Shown here piece by piece: positions 36,191 to 43,663 of a stretch of DNA of 64,000 nt. Origin of the DNA: Glacieibacterium sp038210595 (lineage in GTDB: Bacteria; Pseudomonadota; Alphaproteobacteria; Sphingomonadales; Sphingomonadaceae); NCBI GenBank assembly GCA_038210595.1, contig JBBQWN010000008.1, positions 36,650-100,649 of the forward strand, read 5' to 3'. The notes under the pieces were generated by a model. That model made no database searches. It saw only the letters and a list, made by a program, of their open reading frames with translations, and had not been told where the DNA came from. How positions within the stretch are numbered: position 1 is the first letter of the stretch; every line of letters starts with the position of its first letter. The position numbers were made by a program, and so were the translations under genes.

Positions 36191-36253
36191 CCCTCTCCCG
36201 CTTGCGGGAGAGGCGAGAGACGCGCCGTCAGGCGCGGCCCGGGTGAGGGTGTC
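36191..36253. repeat. REP-like palindromic repeat, copy 3
   Basis: This is a third copy in the orientation of copy 1, eight bases after copy 2. The long palindrome (36191-36213) has lost its last paired base; the short hairpin (36222-36235) and the GGTGAGGGTGTC end are kept. The following gene's stop is nine bases away. Confidence 0.82.
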
Positions 36254-36262
36254 CCCCGCGCT

Positions 36263-37042
36263 TCACCGCGGTGCCATGCGGATCGCACCATCCAGCCGCA
36301 CGTCCTCGCCGTTGAAATAGCTGTTGCGGCACATCTCCAGCGCCAGCGATGCATATTCTTCCGGGTGCCCCAGCCGCTTGGGGAAGGGCACCGACGCCGC
36401 CAGTGCGGCCTTCACGTTGTCGGGGGCGGCGTTCATCAGCGGCGTCGAGAAAATGCCGGGCAGGATGGTGTTGACGCGGATGCCCTCGCTCATCAGGTCG
36501 CGCGCGATGGGGAGCGTCATGCCGATGACGCCGCCCTTCGACGCCGAATAGGCGGCCTGGCCCATCTGGCCGTCCTCGCCGGCGACGGAGGCGGTGTTGA
36601 CGATCGCGCCACGCTCGCCGTCGTCCATCGGCTCCAGCGTCAGCATCCCCGCCGCGCTTTTGGCGATGCAGCGGAACGTGCCGATCAGGTTTATCTGGAC
36701 GACCATGTTGAAGGCATCGAGCGGGAAATGCTTGGGTTCGCCGGTGGTCTTGTCGCGGCTGGCGGTCTTCACCGCGTTGCCGACGCCGGCGCAGTTGATC
36801 AGGATACGCTCCTGCCCGTGCGCGGCGCGGGCCTTGGCGAAGCCGGCGTCGACCGAGGCATCGCTGGTCACGTCGACCTCGCAGAAAATGCCGCCGATCG
36901 ATTCGGCGACGCCCGGGCCTTTGCTCGCGTCACGGTCGAAGATCGCGACCTTGACCCCCTCGGCCGCCAGCGCCCGCGCCGTCGCCTCGCCCAGGCCCGA
37001 GGCCCCGCCCGTCACCACCGCCGCACAGCCGCTCAGCTTCAT
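36263..37042 (-). CDS. SDR oxidoreductase, 3-hydroxyacyl-CoA dehydrogenase-like
   Basis: This is a 259-residue classical short-chain dehydrogenase. TGGASGLG is at 11-18, NCAGVG supplies the NAG-type motif, and the catalytic Ser and YSASK lie in NTASVAGEDGQMGQAAYSASK. The closely packed C-terminus (NGEDVRLDGAIRM) is typical. The sequence resembles the type II 3-hydroxyacyl-CoA dehydrogenase (HSD17B10) group that oxidises short 3-hydroxyacyl-CoAs with NAD. It lies on the strand opposite phhB with the repeat-DUF559 block between them. Confidence 0.85.
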   Translation of the reverse strand: MKLSGCAAVVTGGASGLGEATARALAAEGVKVAIFDRDASKGPGVAESIGGIFCEVDVTSDASVDAGFAKARAAHGQERILINCAGVGNAVKTASRDKTTGEPKHFPLDAFNMVVQINLIGTFRCIAKSAAGMLTLEPMDDGERGAIVNTASVAGEDGQMGQAAYSASKGGVIGMTLPIARDLMSEGIRVNTILPGIFSTPLMNAAPDNVKAALAASVPFPKRLGHPEEYASLALEMCRNSYFNGEDVRLDGAIRMAPR

Positions 37043-37096
37043 GTCACTCTCCCAAGGTTTGGCGGTGTCTTGGCCGAGGTTGACGCTTGCGGCAAG

Positions 37097-38002
37097 TCAG
37101 CTGTCCGGGGTGAGCACCGTCGGGACCAGATCGCGGCGATGGGCGCGCGCCAGCTGGCCCTCGCGCACCGCGAGATAGATCGTCGCCGACAGGATGACGG
37201 TGCCGCCGACCAGCGTCCAGAGATCGGCATGCTCCCCGAACAGCAGGATGCCGGCGGCGCTGACCAGCCCGAAGCGGACGAAGTCATAGGGCATCACCGC
37301 GCTCGCCTCGGCGAAACTCAGCGCCTGGGTCAGGGCATATTGCGCGCCGGCGGCGAACGCGCCCAGCACGATCAGTAGCGGCCAGGTTTCCGGCCGCGGC
37401 CAGGTCAGGAACGGCGCGGCGATGACCACCGATACCGGCAGGGTCAGCACGAAGCTCCAGGCAGCGACGGCGCGCGCATCGTCGCTGCCGACCAGCCGCC
37501 GGATCGCGACGATGGTGAAGGCGGTCGCCAGCGCGGCGATGATGGCGGCGGCGAGGCCGGGGCTGAACGGCACCATCCCGGGCCGCAGCACGATCAGCAT
37601 GCCGGCGAAGCCGACCGCCACCGCGGCGACCCGGCGGACGTGCAGCCGCTCGCCCAGGAACAGCGCCGCGCCGATGGTGGCGAACAGCGGCGCGGTGTAG
37701 TTGATCGACAGCGCCGTCGCGAGCGGCAGGTGCGCGACCGCGTAGAAGGTCGCGAACGTCGCGATGACGCCGGAGGTAGCGCGGCGCAGGTGGATCGGCA
37801 GGCGGCGGCGGTTCAGGAGCCCGGGGTTCCTCAGCAGCATCGGCGTCAGCCACAGCAGCCCGAAGAAGTTGCGCGCCACCACGACCGCGAACGGGTGCAG
37901 ATCGTGCGAGGCGAGGCGGATGCACACCCACAGCGCCGCAAAGCCGGTGCAGGCGGCGATCATCCACAGGATGCCGCGGGTGGTGGGGGCGAGGGGGGTC
38001 AC
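37097..38002 (-). CDS. DMT-superfamily transporter (EamA type)
   Basis: This is a 301-residue membrane protein with about ten hydrophobic segments in two EamA repeats (first helix TRGILWMIAACTGFAALW; SINYTAPLFATIGAALFLGE motif near the middle). It is an inner-membrane exporter or importer of unknown metabolite. The GTG at 38002 is chosen; a TTG at 38032 would overlap the dnaA stop by four bases (TTGA) and add ten residues. It lies directly downstream of dnaA on the same strand. Confidence 0.82.
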   Translation of the reverse strand: MTPLAPTTRGILWMIAACTGFAALWVCIRLASHDLHPFAVVVARNFFGLLWLTPMLLRNPGLLNRRRLPIHLRRATSGVIATFATFYAVAHLPLATALSINYTAPLFATIGAALFLGERLHVRRVAAVAVGFAGMLIVLRPGMVPFSPGLAAAIIAALATAFTIVAIRRLVGSDDARAVAAWSFVLTLPVSVVIAAPFLTWPRPETWPLLIVLGAFAAGAQYALTQALSFAEASAVMPYDFVRFGLVSAAGILLFGEHADLWTLVGGTVILSATIYLAVREGQLARAHRRDLVPTVLTPDS

Positions 38003-38028
38003 GGGCCGACGGGTAGCCCGCGCTGGTG

Positions 38029-39507
38029 TCAACCGTCCAGAAGTCTAGTCAACGCCGCGACGTCGCTGTCGAGCTCGGGGTCCTTGGCGCGGAGTTCATC
38101 GATGCGCTTGACCGCGTGCATGACCGTGGTGTGGTCGCGGCCGCCGAAACGACGCCCGATTTCCGGCAGCGAGCGGGGGGTGAGCTTCTTGGCGAGGTAC
38201 ATCGCCACCTGGCGCGGCCGCGCCACCTCGACGGCGCGGCGGGCCGACAGCATGTCGCCCATCTTCAGGCCGAAATACTCGGCAACCTTCTTCTGGATGT
38301 CGTCGATGGTGACCTTCTTCTCGTGCGCGCGCAGCAGGTCGGCGAGCGTCTCGCGGGTGAATTCGATGGTCACCGGCTTGCCGACCAGCCGGGCGTAGGC
38401 GACGACGCGGTTCAAGGCGCCCTCCAGCTCGCGGACGTTGGCGGTGATCTTGCGGGCCAGGAACTCGATGACGTCCTGCGGCACGTCGAGCGGCAGCGCG
38501 GCGGCCTTCGAATGCAGGATGTTGAGGCGCAGCTCGTAATCGGCGGCGTTGATGTCCGCCACCAGCCCCCAGGCCATGCGGCTGAGGATGCGCTCCTGGA
38601 TGCCCTCGAGGTTCTGGGGCGAGCGGTCGGCGGTGATCACCAGGCGCTTACCGGCGCTGATGATCTCGTTCATCGTGTGGAAGAATTCTTCCTGGGTCGA
38701 TTCCTTGCCGGCGATGAACTGCACATCGTCGATCATCAGCAGGTCGACCGAACGCAGCCGCTGCTTGAAGCTGATCGTGTCCTTGGCGCGGAGCGCGGCC
38801 AGGAACTCGACCATGAACTTCTCGGCCGACAGGTAGGCGACCTTGGCATTGGGTTCGCGGGCCCGCAGCTCCATGCCGATGGCGTGCATCAGGTGGGTCT
38901 TGCCGAGCCCGGTGGTGCCGTGGAGGAACAGCGGGTTGAAGCTGACCGGCCCGCCGTCCGCCAGTGTCCGCGCGGCGTTGTAGGCCAGCTCGTTCGACTT
39001 GCCGACGACGAACGAATCGAAGCTGTAGCGCGGCTCCAGCGGCAGGCCGATGCACGGCACGGTCGGATGCGCCAGCGGTGCGGCAGGGGCCGGCAGCGGC
39101 GCGGGCGCGGTGTCGCTGCGGACCGACAGCGCGACGTGGCGGACGCCGGGCAGCTGCGCCCCCCAATGGCCGCGCAAGCGCTCCAGGAAGTTCGACGCCA
39201 CCCAGTCGGCGAGGAAGTGGCTGGGCGCGGTCAGCCGCACCGTGTCGCCGTCGACGCTCGCCAGCGCCAGCGGCCGCAGCCACGATTCGAAGGTCGGCCC
39301 GCCGCATTCGTCGCGCAGCGCGGTGAGGATGCTGTTCCAGGCGGCGACGGCGCGCGCCTCAGGCGGGCGCGGCTCCCGCGTTTCCGGCCGGGCGGCGGCG
39401 AACAGCGCGGCCGCACGCGGCGGCGTTTCGGCGAAACGCGGCGTCCGGACGGCGGGCAGCGGGGACGGAGTTCCCGTCATGTCGTTCTGAACCACTCCCC
39501 AACTCAC
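38029..39507 (-). CDS. dnaA: Chromosomal replication initiator DnaA
   Basis: DnaA binds DnaA boxes at the replication origin and opens it. The product is 492 residues with the GTG start at 39507, which has GGGGAGG ten bases upstream; an ATG at 39480 would give 483. Domain I (WNSILTALRDECGGPTFESWL) follows a Pro-rich head, the AAA+ domain has Walker A GTTGLGKTH and Walker B LLMIDDVQF, and domain IV carries the DnaA signature GRDHTTVMHAVKRI. The upstream neighbours rpsT and mutM on the same strand are the usual alphaproteobacterial arrangement. Confidence 0.96.
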   Translation of the reverse strand: MSWGVVQNDMTGTPSPLPAVRTPRFAETPPRAAALFAAARPETREPRPPEARAVAAWNSILTALRDECGGPTFESWLRPLALASVDGDTVRLTAPSHFLADWVASNFLERLRGHWGAQLPGVRHVALSVRSDTAPAPLPAPAAPLAHPTVPCIGLPLEPRYSFDSFVVGKSNELAYNAARTLADGGPVSFNPLFLHGTTGLGKTHLMHAIGMELRAREPNAKVAYLSAEKFMVEFLAALRAKDTISFKQRLRSVDLLMIDDVQFIAGKESTQEEFFHTMNEIISAGKRLVITADRSPQNLEGIQERILSRMAWGLVADINAADYELRLNILHSKAAALPLDVPQDVIEFLARKITANVRELEGALNRVVAYARLVGKPVTIEFTRETLADLLRAHEKKVTIDDIQKKVAEYFGLKMGDMLSARRAVEVARPRQVAMYLAKKLTPRSLPEIGRRFGGRDHTTVMHAVKRIDELRAKDPELDSDVAALTRLLDG

Positions 39508-39668
39508 AGTCCGGTCGCCTCCCCATTCGCCCCGGCTTGCGCCGGAACCTTGCCTGTTGCCCTCCCGGCGCGGGTGTCCGCGGCGCGCAGGCAGCCAGCC
39601 CGCGGTGACGGTGTTTTCGAACCCGAATCGAGTGGGAAGAATCCCCCGCGGCTCGTCGCCGCTGACCC

Positions 39669-39698
39669 CAATAAGCACCCTTCAAAAATGCCGATCAA
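39669..39698 (-). promoter_or_regulatory. Candidate dnaA promoter
   Basis: On the minus strand TTGATC (39698-39693) and TTATTG (39674-39669) are separated by 18 bases, about 160 bases before the dnaA GTG. It is the best promoter-like pair in the gap, but weak. Confidence 0.3.
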
Positions 39699-39855
39699 GG
39701 GCCGGAATCTGCGCGAAACTGAAATAAATCCGTTGACACGAAAAGCCGCGATTTTCCCGCGCCCGCGGTCAAATCACTGTTGTTTCATGACTTAAGCGTT
39801 ACGACTCAGTGACAGGCCAGCGCGGCCAGAAACTCCAAGCCGTTCAATACAAACG

Positions 39856-39883
39856 AAAAGGGCCGCCCCGACTCGGACGGCCC
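39856..39883 (-). terminator. Intrinsic terminator of rpsT
   Basis: On the minus strand a 9-bp stem (39883-39875 with 39868-39860, one G.U pair) with a six-base loop is followed by TTTT at 39859-39856, 27 bases past the rpsT stop. This is a standard rho-independent terminator and separates rpsT from dnaA. Confidence 0.85.
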
Positions 39884-39909
39884 CTTGCGGCAAATATTAA
39901 CGGAAGGCG

Positions 39910-40173
39910 TCAGGCCAGCGCGGCGACCCGCTTCGACAAGCGCGAGATTTTCCGGGCGACGGTGTTCTTGTGCAACACGCCCTTCGACACGCCGCGCATC
40001 ATCTCCGGCTGGGCCGCGAGCAGCGCTGCCGCAGCGGCGTCCTTGCCGCCCGCTTCGATCGCCGACTCGACCTTCTTGACGAAGGTGCGGATGCGGCTGA
40101 CCCGCGCCTTGTTGATCTCGGCGCGGCGGTCGTTGCGGCGGATGCGCTTTTCAGCTTGCGGCGTATTGGCCAT
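39910..40173 (-). CDS. rpsT: 30S ribosomal protein S20
   Basis: This is an 87-residue, very basic, Ala-rich protein starting MANTPQAEKRIRRNDRRAE, with SRIRTFVKKVESAI and the C-terminal HKNTVARKISRLSKRVAAL typical of S20. It binds 16S rRNA in the small subunit. The ATG is preceded by GAGGACGACA, a strong ribosome site. A perfect 7-bp hairpin lies eight bases upstream of that site (40192-40208). It has its own intrinsic terminator before dnaA. Confidence 0.97.
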   Translation of the reverse strand: MANTPQAEKRIRRNDRRAEINKARVSRIRTFVKKVESAIEAGGKDAAAAALLAAQPEMMRGVSKGVLHKNTVARKISRLSKRVAALA

Positions 40174-40191
40174 TGTCGTCCTCGGTTGATC

Positions 40192-40208
40192 TGGTCCGCA
40201 CCGGACCA
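40192..40208 (-). promoter_or_regulatory. Perfect inverted repeat in the rpsT leader
   Basis: TGGTCCG and CGGACCA are separated by three bases. In the mRNA this forms a 7-bp hairpin with a three-base loop ending eight bases before the rpsT Shine-Dalgarno sequence. It could be an operator or a translational control element; this is inference. Confidence 0.4.
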
Positions 40209-40285
40209 AACCGATGCTGCGGCGCGGAGCGAGCCCCGAACCGGAAGGCGGCGTCACTATCGCGGGCGGCCCCAGCCGTCAAGGC

Positions 40286-41062
40286 TCAGCGATGGGTGAA
40301 CGCCGCGGCGCGCTTGTCGACGAAGGCGGCCATGCCTTCCTTCTGGTCGGCGGTGCCGAACAGGCCGTGGAACAGGCGGCGTTCGAAGCGGACGCCTTCG
40401 GCCAGCGTCGTCTCATAGGCGCGGTTGACCGCCTCCTTGGCCGCCATCGTCGACAACAGGCCATAGGACGCGATCTGCTCGGCCGCCTTCAGCGTCTCGG
40501 GCATCAGTTCGTCGGCGGGGTAGACGCGCGCGACCAGGCCGATGCGCAGCGCCTCCGCCGCGTCGATCAGGCGGCCGGTCAGGATCAGGTCCATCGCCAC
40601 CGCCTTGCCGACGAAGCGCGTCAGCCGCTGGGTGCCGCCCGAGCCCGGGATGACGCCGAGCTTGATCTCGGGCTGGCCGAACTTCGCCGCCTCGGAGGCG
40701 AACGCCGTGTCGCACATCATCGCGACCTCGCAGCCGCCGCCCAAGGCAAAGCCGTTGACCGCGGCGATGGTCGGCTTCCGCGTGCGGGTCAGCTCCTCCC
40801 AGGTCGCGGTGATGAAGTCCTCGCCGTAGACGTCGGCGAAGGATTTCGGCGCCATCTCCTTGATGTCGGCCCCGGCGGCGAACGCCTTGCCGGCGCCGGT
40901 CAGCACGATGCAGCCGATGCCGTCGTCGGCGTCGAGCTCGCGCAGGCCCTCGGTGATGTCGCTGGTCAGCCGGTGGTTGAGCGCGTTCAGCGCCTCCGGG
41001 CGGTTCAGCGTGATGACGCCGACGCGGCCGTGGCGCTCGAGGATGATGGTCGAATAGGTCAT
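40286..41062 (-). CDS. Enoyl-CoA hydratase
   Basis: This 258-residue crotonase-family enzyme hydrates 2-enoyl-CoAs in beta-oxidation. The CoA-binding AFAAGADIKEM and oxyanion-hole segment NGFALGGGCEVAMMCD are present, followed by GQPEIKLGVIPGSGGTQRL containing the second catalytic Glu position. It sits four bases after mutM on the same strand and upstream of rpsT, in the mutM-ech-rpsT-dnaA order seen in many alphaproteobacteria. Motifs are canonical, closest to the short-chain (mitochondrial ECHS1-like) type. Confidence 0.92.
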   Translation of the reverse strand: MTYSTIILERHGRVGVITLNRPEALNALNHRLTSDITEGLRELDADDGIGCIVLTGAGKAFAAGADIKEMAPKSFADVYGEDFITATWEELTRTRKPTIAAVNGFALGGGCEVAMMCDTAFASEAAKFGQPEIKLGVIPGSGGTQRLTRFVGKAVAMDLILTGRLIDAAEALRIGLVARVYPADELMPETLKAAEQIASYGLLSTMAAKEAVNRAYETTLAEGVRFERRLFHGLFGTADQKEGMAAFVDKRAAAFTHR

Positions 41063-41066
41063 TGGG

Positions 41067-41879
41067 TCACCTCTGGCACCAGCTGCAGAAAAAACTCGAC
41101 CGCCCGCTCTGGACGATGCGCTTGATGCTATGGCCGTCGCGGGGGCAGGGCAGCCCCTCGCGGCCATAGACGCGGAAGGACTTCTGGAAATAGCCGAGCG
41201 TGCCGTCAACCTGGGCGAAGTCGCGCAAGGTCGAGCCGCCCGCCCGGATCGCGTCCTCCAGCACCAGCGGGATCGCGGTGGCCAGCGCCCTGAGCTTGGC
41301 CGCGCTGACCATGCCGCCGGCGCGCGCCGGGTGGATGCGCGCGCAGTTCAGCGCCTCGCAGACATAGATGTTGCCCAGTCCCGCGACGACGCGCTGGTCG
41401 AGCAGCAGCGCCTTGGCGGGCGCGATCCGGCCCTTGAAGGCGGCGGTCAGATGCGCGGTCAGGTCGACGCCCAGCGGCTCCGGGCCGAGCGCCGCGAGCG
41501 CCGGCCAGGCGTCGAGGCCGGTGGTCGGTACCAGGTCGAGCGAGCCGAAGCGCCGGGCATCGTTGAACGCCACGACGTTCCCATCGTCGGTGGTGAACAC
41601 GGCGTGGTCGTGCTTTTCGAGCGTCTCGGGATCGAGCCGCATCCGGCCCGACATGCCGAGGTGGAAGATCAGCGTGTCGTCGCGGTCGGTGGCGATCAGG
41701 CCGTATTTGGCGCGGCGGCCCAGCCCGGTGACGCGCGCGCCGACCAGCCGCTGCACCAGCCCGTCGGGAAACGCCCGGCGCAGGTCGGCCCGGCGCAGCT
41801 CGACCCGCGCCAGCCGCCGCCCGTCGAGGACCCGCCGCAGCCCGCGCACCGTCGTCTCGACCTCGGGAAGCTCGGGCAT
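41067..41879 (-). CDS. mutM: Formamidopyrimidine-DNA glycosylase
   Basis: This 270-residue enzyme excises 8-oxoguanine and formamidopyrimidines and nicks the site. The N-terminus PELPEVETTVRGL contains catalytic Pro1 and Glu2 (after Met removal), and the helix-two-turn-helix region lies in LLLDQRVVAGLGNIYVCEAL. The C-terminal zinc finger normally has four Cys; here the first pair reads CPRD, so the second Cys is replaced by Asp248 (His250 is nearby), while CSWC at 265-268 is intact. The rest is ordinary for the family. Confidence 0.94.
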   Translation of the reverse strand: MPELPEVETTVRGLRRVLDGRRLARVELRRADLRRAFPDGLVQRLVGARVTGLGRRAKYGLIATDRDDTLIFHLGMSGRMRLDPETLEKHDHAVFTTDDGNVVAFNDARRFGSLDLVPTTGLDAWPALAALGPEPLGVDLTAHLTAAFKGRIAPAKALLLDQRVVAGLGNIYVCEALNCARIHPARAGGMVSAAKLRALATAIPLVLEDAIRAGGSTLRDFAQVDGTLGYFQKSFRVYGREGLPCPRDGHSIKRIVQSGRSSFFCSWCQR

Positions 41880-41922
41880 GACGGGCGGCTTAGCGGCGCG
41901 CGCGGCTCCCGCCTAGCCGTGC

Positions 41923-43482
41923 TTACTCGGCCTCGCGCAGCCGGTGGCGCTGGATCTTGCCGGTCGCGGTGCGGGGCAATTCGGTGACGAAGGTGACGGC
42001 GCGGGGGTATTTGTACGGCGCGATGCTGGCCTTGACGTGGTCCTGCAGCGCCCTGGCGAGCGCCGGGCCGGGTGGCTCTGCCGTGACGACAAACGCCTTG
42101 ACGATCTGGCCGCGGGCGGCGTCCGGCACGCCGATGACCGCGCATTCGCGCACGGCGGGGTGCGCCGCGAGCGCCGCCTCCACCTCCGGCGGCGCGATAT
42201 TGTAGCCCGACGAGACGATCATGTCGTCGGCCCGGGCGAGGTACCAGAAATAGCCTTGCCCATCGAGCCGGTAGCTGTCGCCGGTGACGTTCCAGCCGTC
42301 GATCACGTAAGCCGCCTGGCGCGGATCGTCGAGGTAGCGGCAGCCGGTCGGGCCGCGCACCGCCAGCCGCCCCTCGCCCTCGGTCAGCGGGCGGTCATCG
42401 GCATCGAGCACGCAGGCGGTGTAGCCGGGCACGGCGCGACCGGTCGCGCCGGGGCGGATGGCGTCGCCGCTAGCGGAGATGAAGATGTGCATCATCTCGG
42501 TCGCGCCGATGCCGTTGACGAGGCGCAGGCCGGTGGCGGCGCGCCAGGCCTCGAAGGTCTCGGCGGGCAGATGTTCGCCGGCCGAGACGCAGGTGCGCAG
42601 CGACGACAGGTCGTGGCCGGCGACCCCGTGCGCCAGCATCGCCTTGTAGGCGGTCGGCGCGGTAAAGAGCATCGTGATGCGGTGATGCGCGACCGCGGCC
42701 AGGATGCCGGCGGGCGAGGTGTCGCCGAGCACCACCGACGTGCCGTGGAAGCGGAACGGGAACAGGATCAGCGCGCCCAGCCCGAAGGTGAAGGCGAGCG
42801 GCGGCGTCGCGGTCCACACCGCGCCGCGCGGCCCCCCCAGCACCCGGGCGGCGAAGGCATCGGCGGGGATCAGCAGGTCGCGGTGGAAGTGGACGGTGCC
42901 CTTGGGCGTGCCGGTGGTGCCCGACGTGAAGGCGATGATGGCGGGATCGTCGGCGCGGGTCGACACGGCCACGAACCCCGGCGCGGCGGCGGCGAGGCGC
43001 TGTTCAAGCGGCTGCGGGAAGGTGAGCGTCCTGAGATCCGCGCACGCCGCGACCGCATCGGCGCAGCCGGTGTCGACGACGGCATGGCTGATCCGCGCCT
43101 TGGCGATGACCGCGGCGATCTCGGCGGTCCGCAGCAGCGGCATCACCGCGACGACGATGCCGCCGGCCTTCAGGATGCCGAACCACGCGGCGATCAGCGT
43201 CGCGGAGTTCGCGCCCGCCAGCAGCACCCGGTTGCCGGGCACCAACCCCTCGTCCTCGACCAGCAGACGGGCGATGCGGTCGGAACGGTCCTTCAGCACG
43301 GCGTAAGTGACCGGCGCATCGTCGCCGAGCACCGCGATCCGCTCCCCCTCACCCGCCGCGACCGCGTCGTCGAGCAGCGCCACCGCGGCGTTCATGGCGT
43401 CCGGATAGTCGAAGCCCGCCAGGTCGAACGCCGGCCACTGCTCCGGCGGCGGCAGATGCGTTCCCACGAAATCGTCGATCAT
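41923..43482 (-). CDS. Aryl-CoA ligase, 2-aminobenzoate-CoA ligase-like
   Basis: This 519-residue adenylate-forming enzyme activates an aromatic acid with ATP and CoA. The N-terminal HLPPPEQWPAFDL is a typical opening of the 2-aminobenzoate/benzoate-CoA ligase branch. The AMP motif FTSGTTGTPKGTVHF, the GATEMM adenine-binding segment, the hinge region DDMIVSSGYNI and the C-terminal Lys in PRTATGKIQRHRL complete the fold. The start at 43482 matches homologous openings; the in-frame extension to 43578 is not credible. It is divergent from the 2-aminobenzoyl-CoA monooxygenase/reductase operon. Substrate assignment rests mainly on this context. Confidence 0.85.
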   Translation of the reverse strand: MIDDFVGTHLPPPEQWPAFDLAGFDYPDAMNAAVALLDDAVAAGEGERIAVLGDDAPVTYAVLKDRSDRIARLLVEDEGLVPGNRVLLAGANSATLIAAWFGILKAGGIVVAVMPLLRTAEIAAVIAKARISHAVVDTGCADAVAACADLRTLTFPQPLEQRLAAAAPGFVAVSTRADDPAIIAFTSGTTGTPKGTVHFHRDLLIPADAFAARVLGGPRGAVWTATPPLAFTFGLGALILFPFRFHGTSVVLGDTSPAGILAAVAHHRITMLFTAPTAYKAMLAHGVAGHDLSSLRTCVSAGEHLPAETFEAWRAATGLRLVNGIGATEMMHIFISASGDAIRPGATGRAVPGYTACVLDADDRPLTEGEGRLAVRGPTGCRYLDDPRQAAYVIDGWNVTGDSYRLDGQGYFWYLARADDMIVSSGYNIAPPEVEAALAAHPAVRECAVIGVPDAARGQIVKAFVVTAEPPGPALARALQDHVKASIAPYKYPRAVTFVTELPRTATGKIQRHRLREAE

Positions 43483-43604
43483 GCCGCGGTTGTCGGCGAC
43501 GGGCAGGCTTTCGACAATCCCGTCGATGACGCCGCCACCCCCCTGACTGCGAGCTATGGCCGCACCGGCATTTCGCATTCGCCAACGCGCCGGCCTGTCA
43601 TTAG

Positions 43605-43616
43605 TTTAGGCTTGAA
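43605..43616. promoter_or_regulatory. MarR-type operator candidate 1
   Basis: TTTAGGCTTGAA lies in the divergent region between the aryl-CoA ligase and the monooxygenase/reductase, extended as GTTTAGGCTTGAAACAAT. The extended site matches that at 57615 at 15 of 18 positions. It is a pseudo-palindrome of the size MarR dimers bind. Confidence 0.5.
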
Positions 43617-43663
43617 ACAATAGGGCGTGGGCGCTAGGCCCGTGCCGGCTTACAGGAGTAGCC

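Larger units (their letters stand above)
39508..39909. other. 402-base intergenic region between rpsT and dnaA
   Basis: No gene is seen here. The part from about 39700 to 39860 is poorer in GC than the rest of the window. It contains the rpsT terminator (39856-39883) and a possible dnaA promoter (39669-39698). I looked for TTATCCACA-type DnaA boxes on both strands and found none convincing, so I do not call an origin. Confidence 0.6.

Noticed and set aside
35671..36253. Simple rho-independent terminators between convergent genes
   Set aside because: The palindromes lack T-runs, occur three times with a shared second hairpin and tail, and are better described as repeats, although they may also terminate transcription.
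39508..39909. Replication origin next to dnaA
   Set aside because: No convincing cluster of DnaA boxes or strongly AT-rich unwinding element was found; alphaproteobacterial origins are often elsewhere.
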